NCBI GenBank assembly: GCA_035048485.1
Contig: CM068585.1
Location: 57,948,637-58,012,636 of the forward strand
DNA from: Pteria penguin
Lineage: Eukaryota > Mollusca > Bivalvia > Pterioida > Pteriidae
Length of the DNA: 64,000 nt
Direction of reading: 5' to 3'
How positions within the stretch are numbered: the stretch's first letter is position 1; each line of letters opens with the position of its first letter. This document shows positions 63,200 through 64,000 of the stretch, in pieces. Both the position numbers and the translations under genes were made by a program. The notes under the pieces were generated by a model. That model saw nothing but the letters and a program-made list of their open reading frames with translations. It was not told the DNA's origin and searched no databases.

Positions 63200-64000
63200 A
63201 ACCTCTTGGCTTGAGTTAATTATACTACTCCCACGTCACAGTACAAGCTTTAACGTCATAATGAAATTTCCGACAAAATGTGGGTTGCCCAACATTTGAC
63301 CTCTTACAATAATTAAAATTGTAAAAAGTTCTTTTTCTTTTTTGACAATTGAAAAGTACGTGCTCTTTATTAATTTTGTCTGTTACCTGCACTTTTGAAA
63401 AAAGTTTAATATTTTGAAGACTGCATGCTAGTAACAAAGTTTAGCTACATTTTATCGTTAAGTAATTTTGTTCCCAAACTGACTAAATTCCAACACTGGA
63501 TAATAAAGACAGAATACATGTATATGTTTCAAAATCATTTGAATCAAGTGAATAGTGACAAATTAATTAGAAAATTCAGATTTTCAAGAAATGTCACCTT
63601 TGGTACCTTAATCCTAGGGCTTAATACACAAGATTATACAAAACAACAAATGTCTTTTGTATCTGCCATCATACATCATACATGCAATTATTGGAATGAG
63701 ATTAAAAAAAAAATACCGCAAATGACAAAGTACTTCAATTGATTGATTCAATATACAATAAGATTCAGTACCCAAATCTGTTACTTCAAAGAAAAATAGA
63801 AAATAATCATGCAAATGTAAATAAAAACTAGCTAAATAATCATTTTAAAATGCTTCTAGTCTCAATGAAAATAATAGAAGAAAAAAAACCCCTATTGCAT
63901 GCATAATCAACAGTGAACTTCTACATGTATTTATTCATGTTCTTGATCATAAGATTATCATTTAACAGATTAATATAATACAACATACCATAATTTTCTG
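63200..64000. other. No gene assigned
   Basis: Frames of 70 codons (minus, 63437-63225) and 105 codons (plus, 63425-63742, FSRNVTFGTLILGLNTQDYT) look faintly like LINE C-terminal sequence but carry no diagnostic motif, so I leave them unassigned. Confidence 0.35.

Noticed and set aside
63225..63742. LINE C-terminal fragments
   Set aside because: Faint resemblance only (KEHVLFNC; GLNTQDYTKQQ); no RT or endonuclease motif to confirm.

Overview
The window looks like gene-poor, repeat-rich genomic DNA from a lophotrochozoan animal, most probably a bivalve mollusc. The evidence is an AT-rich background, very long (TA)n and (GT)n tracts, animal-type split exons with GT..AG borders, CR1-like and L1/Tx1-like LINEs, and several short repeat types that I recall from bivalve genomes (nuclear-receptor-half-site repeats, a short repeat with an internal pol III B box, a 'cctcccaca' tailed repeat). 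Species assignment is inference. No operons, rRNA, tRNA or CRISPR are seen.

Layout. 0-17 kb is a graveyard of one kind of reverse transcriptase (RT): at least seven copies or fragments on both strands with motifs such as IPMGTNCAPL, Y[IL]DD and YDKR[DE][DN]F. I place it tentatively near Penelope-like RTs. One copy (1.4-4.4 kb, minus) carries two nested insertions: a 3'-end copy of the same family in opposite orientation, and a 1.1 kb terminal-inverted-repeat (TIR) element whose ends are packed with GTTAAC palindromes. A single-exon-looking secreted cysteine-rich protein gene lies at 12.4-13.4 kb (minus). The best RT copy is at 15.2-16.9 kb (minus).

19.3-23.0 kb holds a decayed split gene for a DDE_Tnp_4-like transposase with a C-terminal SWIM-type CxC..H zinc finger. 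It is interrupted by a 598 bp fragment of the RT family's 3' end with a target-site duplication. 29.3-31.7 kb (minus) contains four exons with matching splice phases that end in a SANT/Myb-like domain. 33.2-39.2 kb (plus) is a nearly full-length but broken CR1-like LINE whose ORF2 begins with a 2A-type ribosome-skipping motif. 41-46 kb is MITEs, nuclear-receptor-site tandem repeats, a (TA)n-bearing tandem array and one candidate first exon (44.6-44.7 kb, minus). 46-50.2 kb (minus) is an L1/Tx1-like ORF2. 51.2-54.4 kb (minus) is a lightly broken gene for a large transposase-like protein with coiled coil, DDE-like acidic motifs and a Tudor-like C-terminal domain. 56.7-57.0 kb (minus) is an exon for an IMPACT/UPF0029 domain. 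57-64 kb has strong perfect hairpins, a MITE present twice, a 0.5 kb TIR element and another RT 3'-end insertion beside a coding-like terminal exon.

How it fits together: almost everything is mobile DNA of different ages, and the nesting gives a relative order of insertion. The RT family makes extremely short 3'-end copies (down to 61 bp) flanked by duplications, and these have landed in other transposons and genes. Host-like coding parts are the secreted protein, the SANT-domain gene, the IMPACT exon and a few candidate exons.
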